Assembly (NCBI RefSeq): GCF_014651955.1
Contig: NZ_BMXW01000026.1
Span: 429 to 42,962 of the forward strand
DNA from: Shewanella fodinae
GTDB taxonomy: Bacteria; Pseudomonadota; Gammaproteobacteria; Enterobacterales; Shewanellaceae
DNA: 42,534 bases
Direction: 5' to 3'
This document shows positions 25,606 through 37,937 of the stretch, one piece after another. Each line of letters opens with the position of its first letter. Positions within the stretch are counted from its first letter, which is position 1. The notes beneath the pieces are model-generated. The model worked only from the letters and a program-made list of their open reading frames with translations, searched no databases and was not told where the DNA came from. The position numbers were made by a program, and so were the translations under genes.

Positions 25606-28359
25606 TCAGTCCGTTACGAATGAGGAGAGTAACTTTTGGGCCGCTGATTCTACCTTAGCCAGTTCATCAAGCAACTCCAGAATTTCCGGCTCGACATCGA
25701 GCAGTTGTGCGCCGGTTTTTAAGGCCGATTCTATTATCTGGCATAACTGCTGTAATGTCGGCACCCCAGAGTAGCAGCAAGCACCGTGAAGTTTATGGAT
25801 AACCGCCAATAATTGCGGTAATTGTTGCTGCTTTAATGCAGTTTCAATGTTTTCCTGGGTTTCTGGAATCGAATTAACCAGCATCTGCAACATCTCCTGC
25901 GCCAGCGAGGCTTTGTTGTTGGCTTGTGCTAGACACAGTTCCCAATTGACGATGCGTGGATCGTGCCGTTCAACTTCAATCCCATGATGCCAACGGTTTA
26001 ATATGGCTTTTAGTGCGATTTCGTCAATGGGCTTAGGCAGATAACCGTCCATACCGCTGTTAAGTATGCGTTCGCGTTCTTCATTAATTGCGTGCGCTGT
26101 CACTGCGATGATAGGGGTATTACGATTAAGACTGTCGGCACGAATGGCTGCGGTGGCTTTGATGCCATCCGTACCTGGCATTTGAATATCCATAAAAATC
26201 AGATCGAATGCAGTAGCTTTGGCCTGTGTTATTGCCTGTTCGCCATTCGTTGCAGTGTGGACGTCGCTCACCAGTTCACGCAACAAGGTATCAATCAATT
26301 TTAGATTTGCCGGATTGTCATCCACCGCCAGTACCGTCATGGTAAGCTTAGGTGCGGTTGGCTGTGCGGGTGGTGCAATAATCACCGGTGCTGGGGCTAT
26401 CTGCAACTCCAGCATATTCCTCGCAAGTGTGTATTCTCCGACCGGATTGGTCAGCACCAAATCGGTCTGTGGCCGGATAACATTATTCAGCAATTGCTGA
26501 TCATGACTATCAGTGAGCGCTATCAGTACTTGGGTACAGCGACGCGCTGCATTTAATGTTTTGCTTAATGCGGGAATATCATCATAGTCGTGGCAGGATA
26601 ACAGCATAAAATCATAAGAAGGGTTTCCCGCTAGCAAGGCATTAAGGGCGGCGGTGCTGCTGACGGTTTCAACCCGCATTTGCCAGTATTGCAGTCGCCT
26701 TTGCAATACGGCTGCCGACAGGGATTTTGTTTCAAACAGCAGTGTGCGTTTCCCCGAAAGTTGCTGCAACGGTAGGTGATCCCCCAATGGATAGGGGCTT
26801 TGCGCCAAGGGTAGGGTAAACCAGAAGGTCGAGCCTTTCCCTAGCCGCGAAGTGAAGCCTATCTGTCCGCCCATTTGGTTGATCAGGCGTTTGGTAATGA
26901 TAAGTCCAAGGCCAGTGCCGCCAAAGCGTCTGGAAATAGACGAGTCCGCCTGGCCGAATGCCTGAAATAGCAGTTGTTGCTGTTCTTCTTCGATACCAAT
27001 ACCGGTGTCAGAAACTTCACAATGCAGCTCGACTTGGTCTTCCTGTAGCCCGTTGACATCCACCTTTAGTAACACACTGCCTTTGTCGGTGAATTTGATG
27101 GCATTGCCGACAAGATTGGTGATGATCTGGCTGACGCGTATTGCATCGCCGCTGACAGCATCAGGTACATCTGGCATCACATCAACTACCAGTTCCAGTT
27201 GTTTATCGTGTGCCTGGGCTGACAATAGCATTACGGTTTCATCAAGGTTTTCACGTAATGAAAATGGCATGTTTTCCAGTACCATTTTGCCCGCTTCCAG
27301 TTTAGAAAAATCAAGAATATCGTTGATAATACTGAGCAAATTACTGGCGCTACGTTCGATGGTACGGATGTAATCCAACTGGCTGGCATGCAAAGGGGTT
27401 TTTAATAACTGACGAGCGAAACCTATGACACCATTCAATGGGGTGCGCAATTCATGGGACATGTTGGCAAGAAACTCAGACTTAATCCGACTCGCCTCCT
27501 GTGCCCGTTTTTTGGCCATGTCGAGTTCAACGTTCTGGATCTCAATCTGTTCCAGTGTCTCTCGTAAGTCAGAGGTGGCTTGATCGATATTCTGCTGCAT
27601 CTCATCATGGTATTCCGACAATGAACTCGCCATGGCATTGATGCCACGTTTCAGCAAATCGAGTTCGCCGATGAGGTTGCCATTGACACGGGTATCGAGT
27701 TTACCTTCACGAATTTTGGCCACTACCCGTACCATTTCGGTGATAGGCTGGGTGACATTTTTCACCAAACGGAAAGTGAACAACAAGTTCAGCTGTACCC
27801 CAATTAGCACTATGATGAAAGCCGCTAACGCTGCCCGATGTTGTTCTAACAGCGCCCGTTCTTTATTCAGCAACATCGCTACATAGCCGACAGGTTTGTC
27901 GGCTTGGGCTACCCCTGGTACATCATCCAGTGTCAGAAGATTCCCGGTCGCATAGATGGGCGTACGCACAATTAGGCTGTCACCGACCTGTTCAAACTGT
28001 GTTTGATTCAGACTGGCGATATCCTGCTGATAACGCATCAGCTCAAAATCTTTATGATAATGGGATGTCACGAACAGCTGGTTATCAGCGTCAAAGATGG
28101 CGATGGATTTCACCAATGTGGATTTGTTCAATTGTGCTGCGGCGAGCAATCTTTTTGCGGCTTCGCGGTTATTGCTCATCAGACTTGCTTCACCCGCAAT
28201 CGCCAACGGCTCAATGATATTGCTACCTTGATCCCGCAGCGTATCTTCCAGTTCATAAAAGCGATTTATGGTAAAATAGGCGCCTAGCAGAATACCCACC
28301 AGAATTGTCGGTGCCAACGCCAGCACCAGCACCCATGAGCGCAGGCTGTATTTGGTCAT
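25606..28359 (-). CDS. barA: Hybrid sensor histidine kinase BarA
   Basis: A 917-residue tripartite kinase that, with UvrY/GacA, controls CsrA-sequestering small RNAs and carbon storage in response to metabolic state. Order: membrane helix (~10-30), periplasmic sensor, second helix (~165-185), HAMP, coiled coil, HisKA with H302 in NMSHELRTPLNGVIGFA, ATPase domain (DTGIGIEEEQ, GGTGLGLIITK), a degenerate receiver-like segment (~530-650), a true receiver with D724 in LIFMDIQMPGTDG, and an Hpt domain with H855 in VIHKLHGACC. ATG 28359 gives MTKYSLRSW, like E. coli MTNYSLR, and places the histidine at 302 as in E. coli. Upstream ATGs at 28377 and 28383 lack a better ribosome-binding site. It is divergent from rlmD, as in E. 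coli. Confidence 0.95.
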   Translation of the reverse strand: MTKYSLRSWVLVLALAPTILVGILLGAYFTINRFYELEDTLRDQGSNIIEPLAIAGEASLMSNNREAAKRLLAAAQLNKSTLVKSIAIFDADNQLFVTSHYHKDFELMRYQQDIASLNQTQFEQVGDSLIVRTPIYATGNLLTLDDVPGVAQADKPVGYVAMLLNKERALLEQHRAALAAFIIVLIGVQLNLLFTFRLVKNVTQPITEMVRVVAKIREGKLDTRVNGNLIGELDLLKRGINAMASSLSEYHDEMQQNIDQATSDLRETLEQIEIQNVELDMAKKRAQEASRIKSEFLANMSHELRTPLNGVIGFARQLLKTPLHASQLDYIRTIERSASNLLSIINDILDFSKLEAGKMVLENMPFSLRENLDETVMLLSAQAHDKQLELVVDVMPDVPDAVSGDAIRVSQIITNLVGNAIKFTDKGSVLLKVDVNGLQEDQVELHCEVSDTGIGIEEEQQQLLFQAFGQADSSISRRFGGTGLGLIITKRLINQMGGQIGFTSRLGKGSTFWFTLPLAQSPYPLGDHLPLQQLSGKRTLLFETKSLSAAVLQRRLQYWQMRVETVSSTAALNALLAGNPSYDFMLLSCHDYDDIPALSKTLNAARRCTQVLIALTDSHDQQLLNNVIRPQTDLVLTNPVGEYTLARNMLELQIAPAPVIIAPPAQPTAPKLTMTVLAVDDNPANLKLIDTLLRELVSDVHTATNGEQAITQAKATAFDLIFMDIQMPGTDGIKATAAIRADSLNRNTPIIAVTAHAINEERERILNSGMDGYLPKPIDEIALKAILNRWHHGIEVERHDPRIVNWELCLAQANNKASLAQEMLQMLVNSIPETQENIETALKQQQLPQLLAVIHKLHGACCYSGVPTLQQLCQIIESALKTGAQLLDVEPEILELLDELAKVESAAQKLLSSFVTD

Positions 28360-28470
28360 GTAGTTGGTGTTGTTCATCGACAAAGGCTATTCCACAATAG
28401 AGTTAAACGATACTAGACTGCCAGAGTTGGCGTCACTTTTACCAGTATTTTTATTGCCCAAGAGAGCTGC

Positions 28471-29805
28471 ATGGCACAATTTTTTAAAGCAAAACCAAAA
28501 ACATCGGTAATGAATCAGCAAAAGATCCAAGTGACGGCCAATACGTTGGATCACTTGGGTGCTGGGGTTGCACAGTTTAACGGTAAAGTACTATTTGTTC
28601 CGGGACTATTACCGGGCGAAACTGCTGACGTAAAACTGACTGAAGATAAGAAACAATATGCTAGGGCGCAACTGCTTAAATTACAGCAAGCATCTACACA
28701 TAGATGTGAACCCGTATGCGCTTATTATGGCAGTTGCGGTGGCTGTGATTTGCAGCACTTGCAGATAGCGGAGCAGCGTCAATACAAGCAACAGGTGCTA
28801 CGAGAACTGTTCAGTAAATTCTCCAGTATCGATGAGTTACCGCCGATCGAGGTGTTAAGTGACGCTCCGCTTGCATATCGGCGCAAGGCGCGCTTGGCTA
28901 CTTGGTATGATAAAGCCAACAAGCGCTTTTTCTTGGGCTTTCGCGCTAAAGAAAGCACTAAAGTGGTTGCGATAACAGAATGTCCGGTGTTGCTGCCAGC
29001 ATTATCTGCACTGATAAAACCGTTGGCTGCAGCACTGGCGCAGTTGCAGAGTGTTGCCAGCCTAGGCCATGTCGAATTAATCGCTGCCGATAGCGGCGTG
29101 CTGGTGGTGTTGCGTATTACCAAAGCCTTGTCAGATAAAGACCGGCAGCGCTTACTAACATTGGCTGAAAATCTTGACTGTCAGCTCGTATTACAAAGTG
29201 CTGAAGATGAATATGAGTATCTTCGCGGCACCCAGCCTTTCTATCAATTTACACAGCAAAATTCTTCGCTGACGTTGCACTTTAACCCTGGTAACTTCAT
29301 TCAGGTCAATGGCGCTGTCAATCGCTTGATGCTAGCTAAAGCCCTGGAATGGCTAGACCCTAAAGCTGACGAACTCATTCTGGATCTGTTTTGTGGTATG
29401 GGAAATTTCAGCCTGCCACTGGCAACATCGGGAGCCCGTGTTACTGGCGTTGAGGGCGTACAACAATTAGTGCAGCAAGCCCGCAGTAACGCTGTGGCCG
29501 CAGGGATGGACAACTGTGAATTTTTCTGTGCCGATCTCAACGGTGACCTGAGCGGTCAACCATGGTTACAGCAGGTGGATAAGTTGCTGTTGGATCCTAG
29601 TCGTGCGGGGGCTTGGGAACTGCTGTCACAACTTCCGTTGTTGGCTCCGCGTTCGTTGGTTTATGTGTCCTGTAATCCGGCCAATTTAGCACGTGATAGT
29701 GCAAAGCTGGTGGCTCAAGGGTATCAATTGAGCAAATTGGCACTGTTGGACATGTTCCCGCAGACTCATCACATGGAAGCTATCGCTTTGTTTACGCACA
29801 AATAA
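28471..29805 (+). CDS. rlmD: 23S rRNA uracil-C5 methyltransferase RlmD (m5U1939)
   Basis: A SAM-dependent RNA methyltransferase of 444 residues that makes m5U1939 in 23S rRNA. An N-terminal TRAM domain (~20-75) is followed by iron-sulfur cysteines in CEPVCAYYGSCGGC (~90-103). The SAM motif is LDLFCGMGNFSLPLA, and the catalytic cysteine is in VYVSCNPANLARD. ATG 28471 is kept. The internal ATG 28510 (MNQQKIQVTANTLDHLG) would also start before the TRAM domain. It heads the rlmD-relA-mazG-pyrG-eno block and is divergent from barA. Confidence 0.95.
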   Translation: MAQFFKAKPKTSVMNQQKIQVTANTLDHLGAGVAQFNGKVLFVPGLLPGETADVKLTEDKKQYARAQLLKLQQASTHRCEPVCAYYGSCGGCDLQHLQIAEQRQYKQQVLRELFSKFSSIDELPPIEVLSDAPLAYRRKARLATWYDKANKRFFLGFRAKESTKVVAITECPVLLPALSALIKPLAAALAQLQSVASLGHVELIAADSGVLVVLRITKALSDKDRQRLLTLAENLDCQLVLQSAEDEYEYLRGTQPFYQFTQQNSSLTLHFNPGNFIQVNGAVNRLMLAKALEWLDPKADELILDLFCGMGNFSLPLATSGARVTGVEGVQQLVQQARSNAVAAGMDNCEFFCADLNGDLSGQPWLQQVDKLLLDPSRAGAWELLSQLPLLAPRSLVYVSCNPANLARDSAKLVAQGYQLSKLALLDMFPQTHHMEAIALFTHK

Positions 29806-29925
29806 ACAGCAACTTTACAGCGAGTTTGCCCAAAAGCGGCATAAGGGATTTGACTTCCTGGAAGCAATACCCAAGATAGAGAGTCTTGACGCGTCTGTTT
29901 GTCAGACCAACAAAAGGAAGCAAAG

Positions 29926-32133
29926 ATGGTATCTGTTCGCGAAGCGCATTTTCAGGATCCGGACTTTACGTTGGACGATTGGGTTAAACGCCATGTCGCT
30001 CAGCCCGAGGATGCTCAAAAACTGCTGGTGTTATTCCAGCAGCTAGAGAGTTTACCACTCGGTAAGTGCCGTATTCCGTTAGCCGAGCTGCAGGCCAAGT
30101 CGCGGGAGCTAATAGAGATCCTGGCACCGCTGAATATGGATATTGATACCTTGTTGGCATCTGTGCTGTTTGTCTACTTTGAGACTGGTTTACTCGATGA
30201 CCTCTATTTGCAAGAGCATTGCTCTGCGGCACTGGCAGCGTTGGTTCGCAGTGTAAAAACCATGGATGCCATCGGCTATCTGCAACTTAACCATGACAGC
30301 CGGACTGCGGAATCGCAGATCGATAACATCCGCAAAATGCTGCTGGCCATGGTCGAAGACGTACGGGCGGTGGTGATCAAGCTAGCTGAACGCGTGTATT
30401 TGCTGCGGCAGGTGAAAGGCGAAGACGAAGAAACGCGGGTGCTGCTGGCGCGAGAGATCGCTGATATCTATGCACCATTGGCGAATCGCTTAGGGATAGG
30501 TCAACTGAAATGGGAACTGGAAGATCTATCGTTTCGTTATCTGCATCCCGATACCTACAAAGAGATTGCTCGGCAGCTCGATGGTAAGCGGTTAGACCGC
30601 GAAGTCTATATTGATAATTTTGTTGAGCAGTTACAGCAGAAACTGGATGCAGAACAGATCCGCGCCAAAGTCTATGGCCGGCCGAAACATATCTATTCTA
30701 TCTGGCGCAAAATGCGTGGAAAGCATCTGAAATTTGATGAATTGTTTGATGTGCGTGCCGTACGGGTCGTCACCGAACGATTACAGGACTGTTATGGTGC
30801 GCTCGGTGTGGTGCATACCCTGTGGCATCACATTCCACGTGAATTTGACGATTACATTGCCAACCCAAAACCTAACGGTTATCAGTCAATTCACACTGTG
30901 GTTGTAGGCCCCGAAGGTAAAACTGTGGAGATCCAGATCCGCACTCAGCAGATGCACGAAGATGCTGAACTGGGGGTGGCCGCTCACTGGAAATATAAAG
31001 AAGGCACAGCCGGTAAGCAGACCGGTTACGAGGAAAAAATCAACTGGCTGCGTAAGATCCTGCAGTGGCAGGAAGATGTGGCGGAAAGTGGCAACCTCGT
31101 TGAAGAGATCCGTTCTCAGGTATTTGAAGACCGAGTGTACGTGTTTACGCCCACTGGTGAAGTGGTGGATTTGCCCGGTGGTTCAACGGTGCTCGACTTT
31201 GCTTATTATATCCACTCGCAAATTGGCCATCGCTGCATTGGTGCCAAAGTCGATGGCCGTATCGTGCCATTTACCTATCAGGTTCAGACGGGTGAACGGG
31301 TAGAGATTATCACCTCAAAAACGCCTAATCCTAAACGTGACTGGCTCAATCCCAACCTTGGCTATATCAAGACGTCGCGCGCCAGAAGTAAAATTTTGCA
31401 CTGGTTGAAGCAACAAGATCGTGATAAAAATCTGGCCGCTGGCCGCGAAATGTTGGAAGCGGAGCTGGCGCGTATTGGACTCGGTCTCAAAGATGCCCAT
31501 GTCGCCGTTGAGCGTTTTAATCTGGGCAATATGGATGATTTACTGGCGGCGATTGGCGGCGGTGATGTCCGGCTGAATCAGGTCGTAAACTATATTCAGG
31601 GGCAGTTCCGGCAAGAGGTGCCCTCGGCCGAGGATGCCATCGAAGATTTGGTCAAAAAAGGCGGCCAGAAAGTTGCTGCTGGCGGTAAAGACCGAATTGA
31701 AGTTAATGGCGTCGGTAATCTGATGAGCCATCTGGCGCGTTGCTGCCAACCAGTGCCGGGGGATGAGATTTTTGGTTTCATTACCAAAGGCCGCGGTATC
31801 TCGGTGCATCGAGCTGACTGTGAGCAGGTAAAAGAACTGATGCGGGCACACCCTGAGCGAGTGGTCGATGTCGTATGGGGTGAGAATTACTCTGGCGGTT
31901 ACAAGGTGCGGCTGCGGGTTTTGGCTAATGATCGTACCGGGCTACTGCGTGACCTGACATCAGTGTTGGCCGCTGAAAAGTCCAATGTGCTGGCCATGAA
32001 TACGTCATCGGATGTGAAAACCCAAACCGCCACCATTGAATTGGAAATGGAACTCTACAATGTCGAAGGATTGTCGCGGGTGATTTCAAAACTCAATCAA
32101 GTCGATGGTGTATTGGAAGCGCGTCGTCTGTAA
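29926..32133 (+). CDS. relA: (p)ppGpp synthetase RelA
   Basis: Ribosome-associated synthetase that makes (p)ppGpp from ATP and GTP/GDP when uncharged tRNA accumulates. It has 735 residues (E. coli 744). The N-terminal pseudo-hydrolase domain lacks the HD pair, as in monofunctional RelA. The synthetase domain has YGRPKHIYSIWRKM and the acidic EFDDYIANPKPNGYQSIH. TGS (DRVYVFTPTGEVVDLPGG), the conserved-cysteine zinc-finger region (HLARCCQPVPGDE) and ACT domains follow. ATG 29926 has AAAAGGAAG upstream and gives MVSVREAHF, matching E. coli MVAVRSAHI. The 120-base gap after rlmD has a good -35 (TTGACT at 29850) but only a poor -10. mazG follows 42 bases later; no mazEF toxin-antitoxin lies between, unlike in E. 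coli. Confidence 0.97.
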   Translation: MVSVREAHFQDPDFTLDDWVKRHVAQPEDAQKLLVLFQQLESLPLGKCRIPLAELQAKSRELIEILAPLNMDIDTLLASVLFVYFETGLLDDLYLQEHCSAALAALVRSVKTMDAIGYLQLNHDSRTAESQIDNIRKMLLAMVEDVRAVVIKLAERVYLLRQVKGEDEETRVLLAREIADIYAPLANRLGIGQLKWELEDLSFRYLHPDTYKEIARQLDGKRLDREVYIDNFVEQLQQKLDAEQIRAKVYGRPKHIYSIWRKMRGKHLKFDELFDVRAVRVVTERLQDCYGALGVVHTLWHHIPREFDDYIANPKPNGYQSIHTVVVGPEGKTVEIQIRTQQMHEDAELGVAAHWKYKEGTAGKQTGYEEKINWLRKILQWQEDVAESGNLVEEIRSQVFEDRVYVFTPTGEVVDLPGGSTVLDFAYYIHSQIGHRCIGAKVDGRIVPFTYQVQTGERVEIITSKTPNPKRDWLNPNLGYIKTSRARSKILHWLKQQDRDKNLAAGREMLEAELARIGLGLKDAHVAVERFNLGNMDDLLAAIGGGDVRLNQVVNYIQGQFRQEVPSAEDAIEDLVKKGGQKVAAGGKDRIEVNGVGNLMSHLARCCQPVPGDEIFGFITKGRGISVHRADCEQVKELMRAHPERVVDVVWGENYSGGYKVRLRVLANDRTGLLRDLTSVLAAEKSNVLAMNTSSDVKTQTATIELEMELYNVEGLSRVISKLNQVDGVLEARRL

Positions 32134-32175
32134 GTGTTAGTAAGATGATGACATAAATTTGAGGTAGTAACAGTT

Positions 32176-32961
32176 GTGAGTAAGCCTGATATTGAACGCC
32201 TGCTAGAAATTATGGCGCAACTGCGCGATCCCGAGCGCGGTTGTCCCTGGGACAAGGCTCAAACCTTTACCTCTATTATTCCGTTCACGTTGGAGGAAGC
32301 CTATGAAGTCGCTGATGCCATTGAACGTGAAGATTGGCAGGAACTGCCCAGCGAATTGGGCGACTTGTTGTTCCAGATAGTGTTTTATGCACAATTGGGC
32401 AAAGAGCAACAGCAGTTTGATTTCTCGACTGTGGTTGAACGGATCTGCGACAAATTGCTGCAGAGACATCCCCATGTGTTTGCCAATGCGGCGATTGAGG
32501 ATCTGCACGAAAATTGGGAAAACCTCAAAGCAGGCGAACGGCAAGCGCGGCAGTTGCATTCCATTTTGGATGATATTCCTAATGCACTACCGGCATTAAC
32601 ACGTGCGGCGAAAATCCAAAAGCGAGTTGCGCGAGTGGGCTTTGACTGGGGCGAACTGCCACCTGTTGTTGGTAAAGTACAGGAAGAGTTGGCCGAGGTG
32701 TTGGAAGAGGCCCAGTTATCACCGCAAAATCCGGCAAGATTACAAGAAGAAATGGGCGATTTGCTATTTGCAACGGTTAATCTGGCACGCCATCTGGGCG
32801 TAAATCCAGAAGAAGCCTTGCGGCAGGCCAACCATAAGTTTGAACGGCGTTTCCGCGGCGTAGAACAATGTGTGCAAGCGTCCGGCAAAGCCTTTGAGGA
32901 GCATACTTTGACCTCGTTGGATCAGTTTTGGGAACAGGTGAAACAGCAAGAACGGCACTGA
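32176..32961 (+). CDS. mazG: Nucleoside triphosphate pyrophosphohydrolase MazG
   Basis: Hydrolyses NTPs and dNTPs to monophosphates and pyrophosphate, cleaning the pool of aberrant nucleotides. E. coli MazG has been reported to lower ppGpp. The 261-residue protein has two tandem MazG domains. The first carries LRDPERGCPWDKAQTF, EEAYEVADAIE and ELGDLLFQIVFYAQL, the metal-binding ExxE and ExxD pattern. The second carries KVQEELAEVLEEA and EEMGDLLFATVNLARHL. The start is GTG 32176, with GAGG 11 bases upstream, a rather long spacer. It lies 42 bases after relA and is probably co-transcribed. Confidence 0.95.
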   Translation: MSKPDIERLLEIMAQLRDPERGCPWDKAQTFTSIIPFTLEEAYEVADAIEREDWQELPSELGDLLFQIVFYAQLGKEQQQFDFSTVVERICDKLLQRHPHVFANAAIEDLHENWENLKAGERQARQLHSILDDIPNALPALTRAAKIQKRVARVGFDWGELPPVVGKVQEELAEVLEEAQLSPQNPARLQEEMGDLLFATVNLARHLGVNPEEALRQANHKFERRFRGVEQCVQASGKAFEEHTLTSLDQFWEQVKQQERH

Positions 32962-33010
32962 GTCCACTTCAATTAATCTCATAATCAGGCAAATTTCTAC
33001 CTCTAGCGGT

Positions 33011-34740
<1,730 letters not shown>

Positions 34741-34749
34741 TACGGCAAG

Positions 34750-34782
34750 AAGCCGGTGCATTCATTTTTGTACCGGCTTTTT
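34750..34782 (+). terminator. Intrinsic terminator of pyrG
   Basis: AGCCGGTGCA and TGTACCGGCT form a 10-bp stem with one G-U pair, followed by TTTT, 9 bases after the pyrG stop. It implies that eno is mainly transcribed from its own promoter. Confidence 0.8.
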
Positions 34783-34800
34783 GATTAATGTCGGCAGTGG

Positions 34801-34830
34801 TTCATCAACGCTTGGATAATGTCGTATGAT
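34801..34830 (+). promoter_or_regulatory. Likely promoter of eno
   Basis: TTCATC (34801-34806) and TATGAT (34825-34830) are spaced by 18 bases after the pyrG terminator. The -10 is good and the -35 weak. Start of transcription would be near 34837, giving a leader of about 93 bases. Confidence 0.45.
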
Positions 34831-34852
34831 GGGGCATCGTTGCACTCTCAAG

Positions 34853-34904
34853 AACCCTGTACCCATGTCATGGGGATGCTATATGGGTACGGGTTTTTCT
34901 TTTA
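34853..34904 (+). terminator. Terminator-like hairpin inside the eno leader
   Basis: AACCCTGTACCCAT (34853-34866) pairs with ATGGGTACGGGTT (34883-34895) to give a 13-bp stem with a single bulged T. It is followed at once by a T-rich run (TTTCTTTT). This is a complete intrinsic-terminator shape, 25-35 bases before the eno start codon. Part of the left arm (CCCAT, 34862-34866) can instead pair with a nearer ATGGG (34870-34874), a weaker alternative structure. It could be an attenuator, the end of a short RNA of about 65 nt, or a second terminator for read-through from pyrG. Confidence 0.65.
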
Positions 34905-34917
34905 ATTTTATCTTTGA

Positions 34918-36225
<1,308 letters not shown>

Positions 36226-36260
36226 GTCTCTTTTTTAGCAAGTTGGATACAATCAGACGT

Positions 36261-36290
36261 AAAAAGGCCGCCACTTGGTGGCCTTTTTTG
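36261..36290 (+). terminator. Intrinsic terminator of eno
   Basis: AAAAAGGCC-G-CCACTTGGTGGCCTTTTTT forms a GC stem with one bulge, an A-run before it and six Ts after it, 35 bases past the eno stop. Confidence 0.9.
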
Positions 36291-36340
36291 TTGTACTATC
36301 TGTCGCAGAACATTTTGCCTAAAATGGTGACCCGCTGCCT

Positions 36341-36643
36341 ATGAAACCTTTGCTCTTGTTAGGATGCCTGTTGCTTGGTCTGATGCAGTATCGGTTGTGG
36401 TGGGGTGATAATAGCCTCACAGAATATTTCCACCTAGAACATCAGATTGCTGAACAGCAACAAAATAATAATGAACTCGATGCCCGCAACCAGGCATTGA
36501 AAGAGGAAATCCTTGATTTGCGTAGCGGTAAGGAAGCGATTGAAGAGCGGGCCCGAAATGAGCTGGGATTCATTAAAAAGGGTGAAACTTTTTATCGGGT
36601 TGTGGGCGGTGAGCAGCGTTCGATGACCGTTTCTAATAATTGA
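36341..36643 (+). CDS. ftsB: Cell division protein FtsB
   Basis: A 100-residue bitopic inner-membrane protein of the FtsQLB complex, which activates septal peptidoglycan synthesis. A membrane helix lies at ~3-20 (LLLLGCLLLGLMQYRLW). A leucine-zipper coiled coil spans ~28-65 (LEHQIAEQQQNNNELDARNQ). The conserved block EAIEERARNELGFIKKGETF is the FtsQ-contact and activation region. It opens the ftsB-ispD-ispF-truD-surE-pcm-nlpD-rpoS run; ispD starts 35 bases later. The 115-base gap after eno must hold the promoter, but I cannot assign it with confidence. Confidence 0.95.
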   Translation: MKPLLLLGCLLLGLMQYRLWWGDNSLTEYFHLEHQIAEQQQNNNELDARNQALKEEILDLRSGKEAIEERARNELGFIKKGETFYRVVGGEQRSMTVSNN

Positions 36644-36678
36644 GAGCACTTTTCCTTTAATATTTAACGCAGGACACC

Positions 36679-37410
36679 ATGAATCAATCTGAATTATCGG
36701 TTGACCGTATGCCGCATGCGTCTCAGACCGTGGTTGCTATTGTCCCCGCCGCTGGTGTTGGCAGTCGTATGGGCGCGGATTGTCCCAAACAGTATCTGCC
36801 ATTGCTGAATGGCTGTATTCTCGGTTACACACTACAGCTATTACTCAATCATCCTGCGATATCTCAGGTTGTCGTAGCGCTGCATCCACAAGATCGCTAT
36901 TTCAGCCAGTTACCACAAGCTAGTCATCCTAAAATATTAACCGTTGTTGGCGGTTCTCAACGGGCGGATTCCGTGCTGGCAGCCTTGAAACAACTGTCTC
37001 AGCCTGATGTCTGGGCCTTGGTGCATGATGCTGCCAGACCGTGCCTCACCCATGCCGATATCGATAAGTTATTGGCATCAAGGCAACAATTCCCGCAAGG
37101 CGCTATTCTGGCGGCACCAGTGCGTGACACCATGAAACGGGCGGCCGTTGATGGCAGTATCAGTGAAACCGTATCCCGTGATGCTTTGTGGCATGCGTTG
37201 ACCCCGCAATTATTTCCCGCACAGTTGTTGCAACATAACTTGTCACAGGCAATTGCGGCAGGGGTACAGATAACCGATGAAGCGTCGGCAATGGAGTGGG
37301 CTGGCGTGCGTCCGGGCTTGGTGGCCGGACGCAGTGATAACATTAAGGTGACACATCCAGAAGATTTGCCGTTGGCCGCTTTATTTCTGCAGCATCAGCA
37401 GCGTTCGTAA
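36679..37410 (+). CDS. ispD: 2-C-methyl-D-erythritol 4-phosphate cytidylyltransferase IspD
   Basis: Third enzyme of the MEP isoprenoid pathway: couples CTP to methylerythritol phosphate. The 243-residue protein has the nucleotide-binding [45 protein letters not shown] and TDEASAMEW motifs and ends with the [10 protein letters not shown] signature. About 14 residues precede the usual start of the fold; ATG 36679 has AGGA upstream, and ATG 36709 (MPHASQTVV) is an alternative. ispF follows 26 bases downstream. Confidence 0.96.
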   Translation: MNQSELSVDRMPHASQTVVAIVPAAGVGSRMGADCPKQYLPLLNGCILGYTLQLLLNHPAISQVVVALHPQDRYFSQLPQASHPKILTVVGGSQRADSVLAALKQLSQPDVWALVHDAARPCLTHADIDKLLASRQQFPQGAILAAPVRDTMKRAAVDGSISETVSRDALWHALTPQLFPAQLLQHNLSQAIAAGVQITDEASAMEWAGVRPGLVAGRSDNIKVTHPEDLPLAALFLQHQQRS

Positions 37411-37436
37411 AGCGGGCAGCACACTTGGAGACATTG

Positions 37437-37937
37437 ATGAAAATACGTATCGGACATGGGTTTGATGTCCATAAATTTGGTGCCGAGCAACCGTTGATCC
37501 TCGGGGGCGTTGTTGTGCCTCACGAGATTGGGCTGATTGCGCATTCTGATGGTGATGTGGTGTTACATGCGGTGGCCGATGCCTTACTGGGCGCGATGGC
37601 GCTGGGCGATATCGGCAAGCACTTTCCCGACACCGATCCCCTGTTTAAAGGGGCTGATAGCCGGGTATTGTTACGTCACTGTTTTGAGTTGGTGAAACAG
37701 CGTGGTTATGCCTTAGGTAATCTGGATGTAACTATCATTGCACAAGCCCCGAAGATGGCACCACATGTCCAGGCAATGCGCGAAGTTTTGGCAAGTGACT
37801 TACAGGCCGAGTTAGATGCCGTTAACGTGAAAGCAACGACGACAGAGAAACTTGGATTCGCTGGACGAAAAGAAGGAATAGCGGTCGAAGCAGTGGTGTT
37901 ACTGCAGGCGTATAGTGAGGAGCAGGTTGCGTGGTAG
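37437..37937 (+). CDS. ispF: 2-C-methyl-D-erythritol 2,4-cyclodiphosphate synthase IspF
   Basis: Forms the cyclic diphosphate two steps after IspD in the MEP pathway. The 166-residue subunit of a trimer has the zinc ligands in GHGFDVHKF and [19 protein letters not shown], the [12 protein letters not shown] loop, and the C-terminal [21 protein letters not shown] 37437 follows GGAGA and gives [11 protein letters not shown]; an in-frame start at 37425 would add four residues. Its last 7 bases overlap the truD start. Confidence 0.97.
   Translation: MKIRIGHGFDVHKFGAEQPLILGGVVVPHEIGLIAHSDGDVVLHAVADALLGAMALGDIGKHFPDTDPLFKGADSRVLLRHCFELVKQRGYALGNLDVTIIAQAPKMAPHVQAMREVLASDLQAELDAVNVKATTTEKLGFAGRKEGIAVEAVVLLQAYSEEQVAW

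Noticed and set aside
29850..29880. Sigma-70 promoter for relA (TTGACT)
   Set aside because: The -35 is good but no acceptable -10 occurs at 16-18 bases, so I mention it only under relA.
32385..32888. A 167-codon frame antisense to mazG
   Set aside because: Composition (rich in Cys, Ser, Arg, Trp) is typical of a shadow frame, and mazG on + is well supported.
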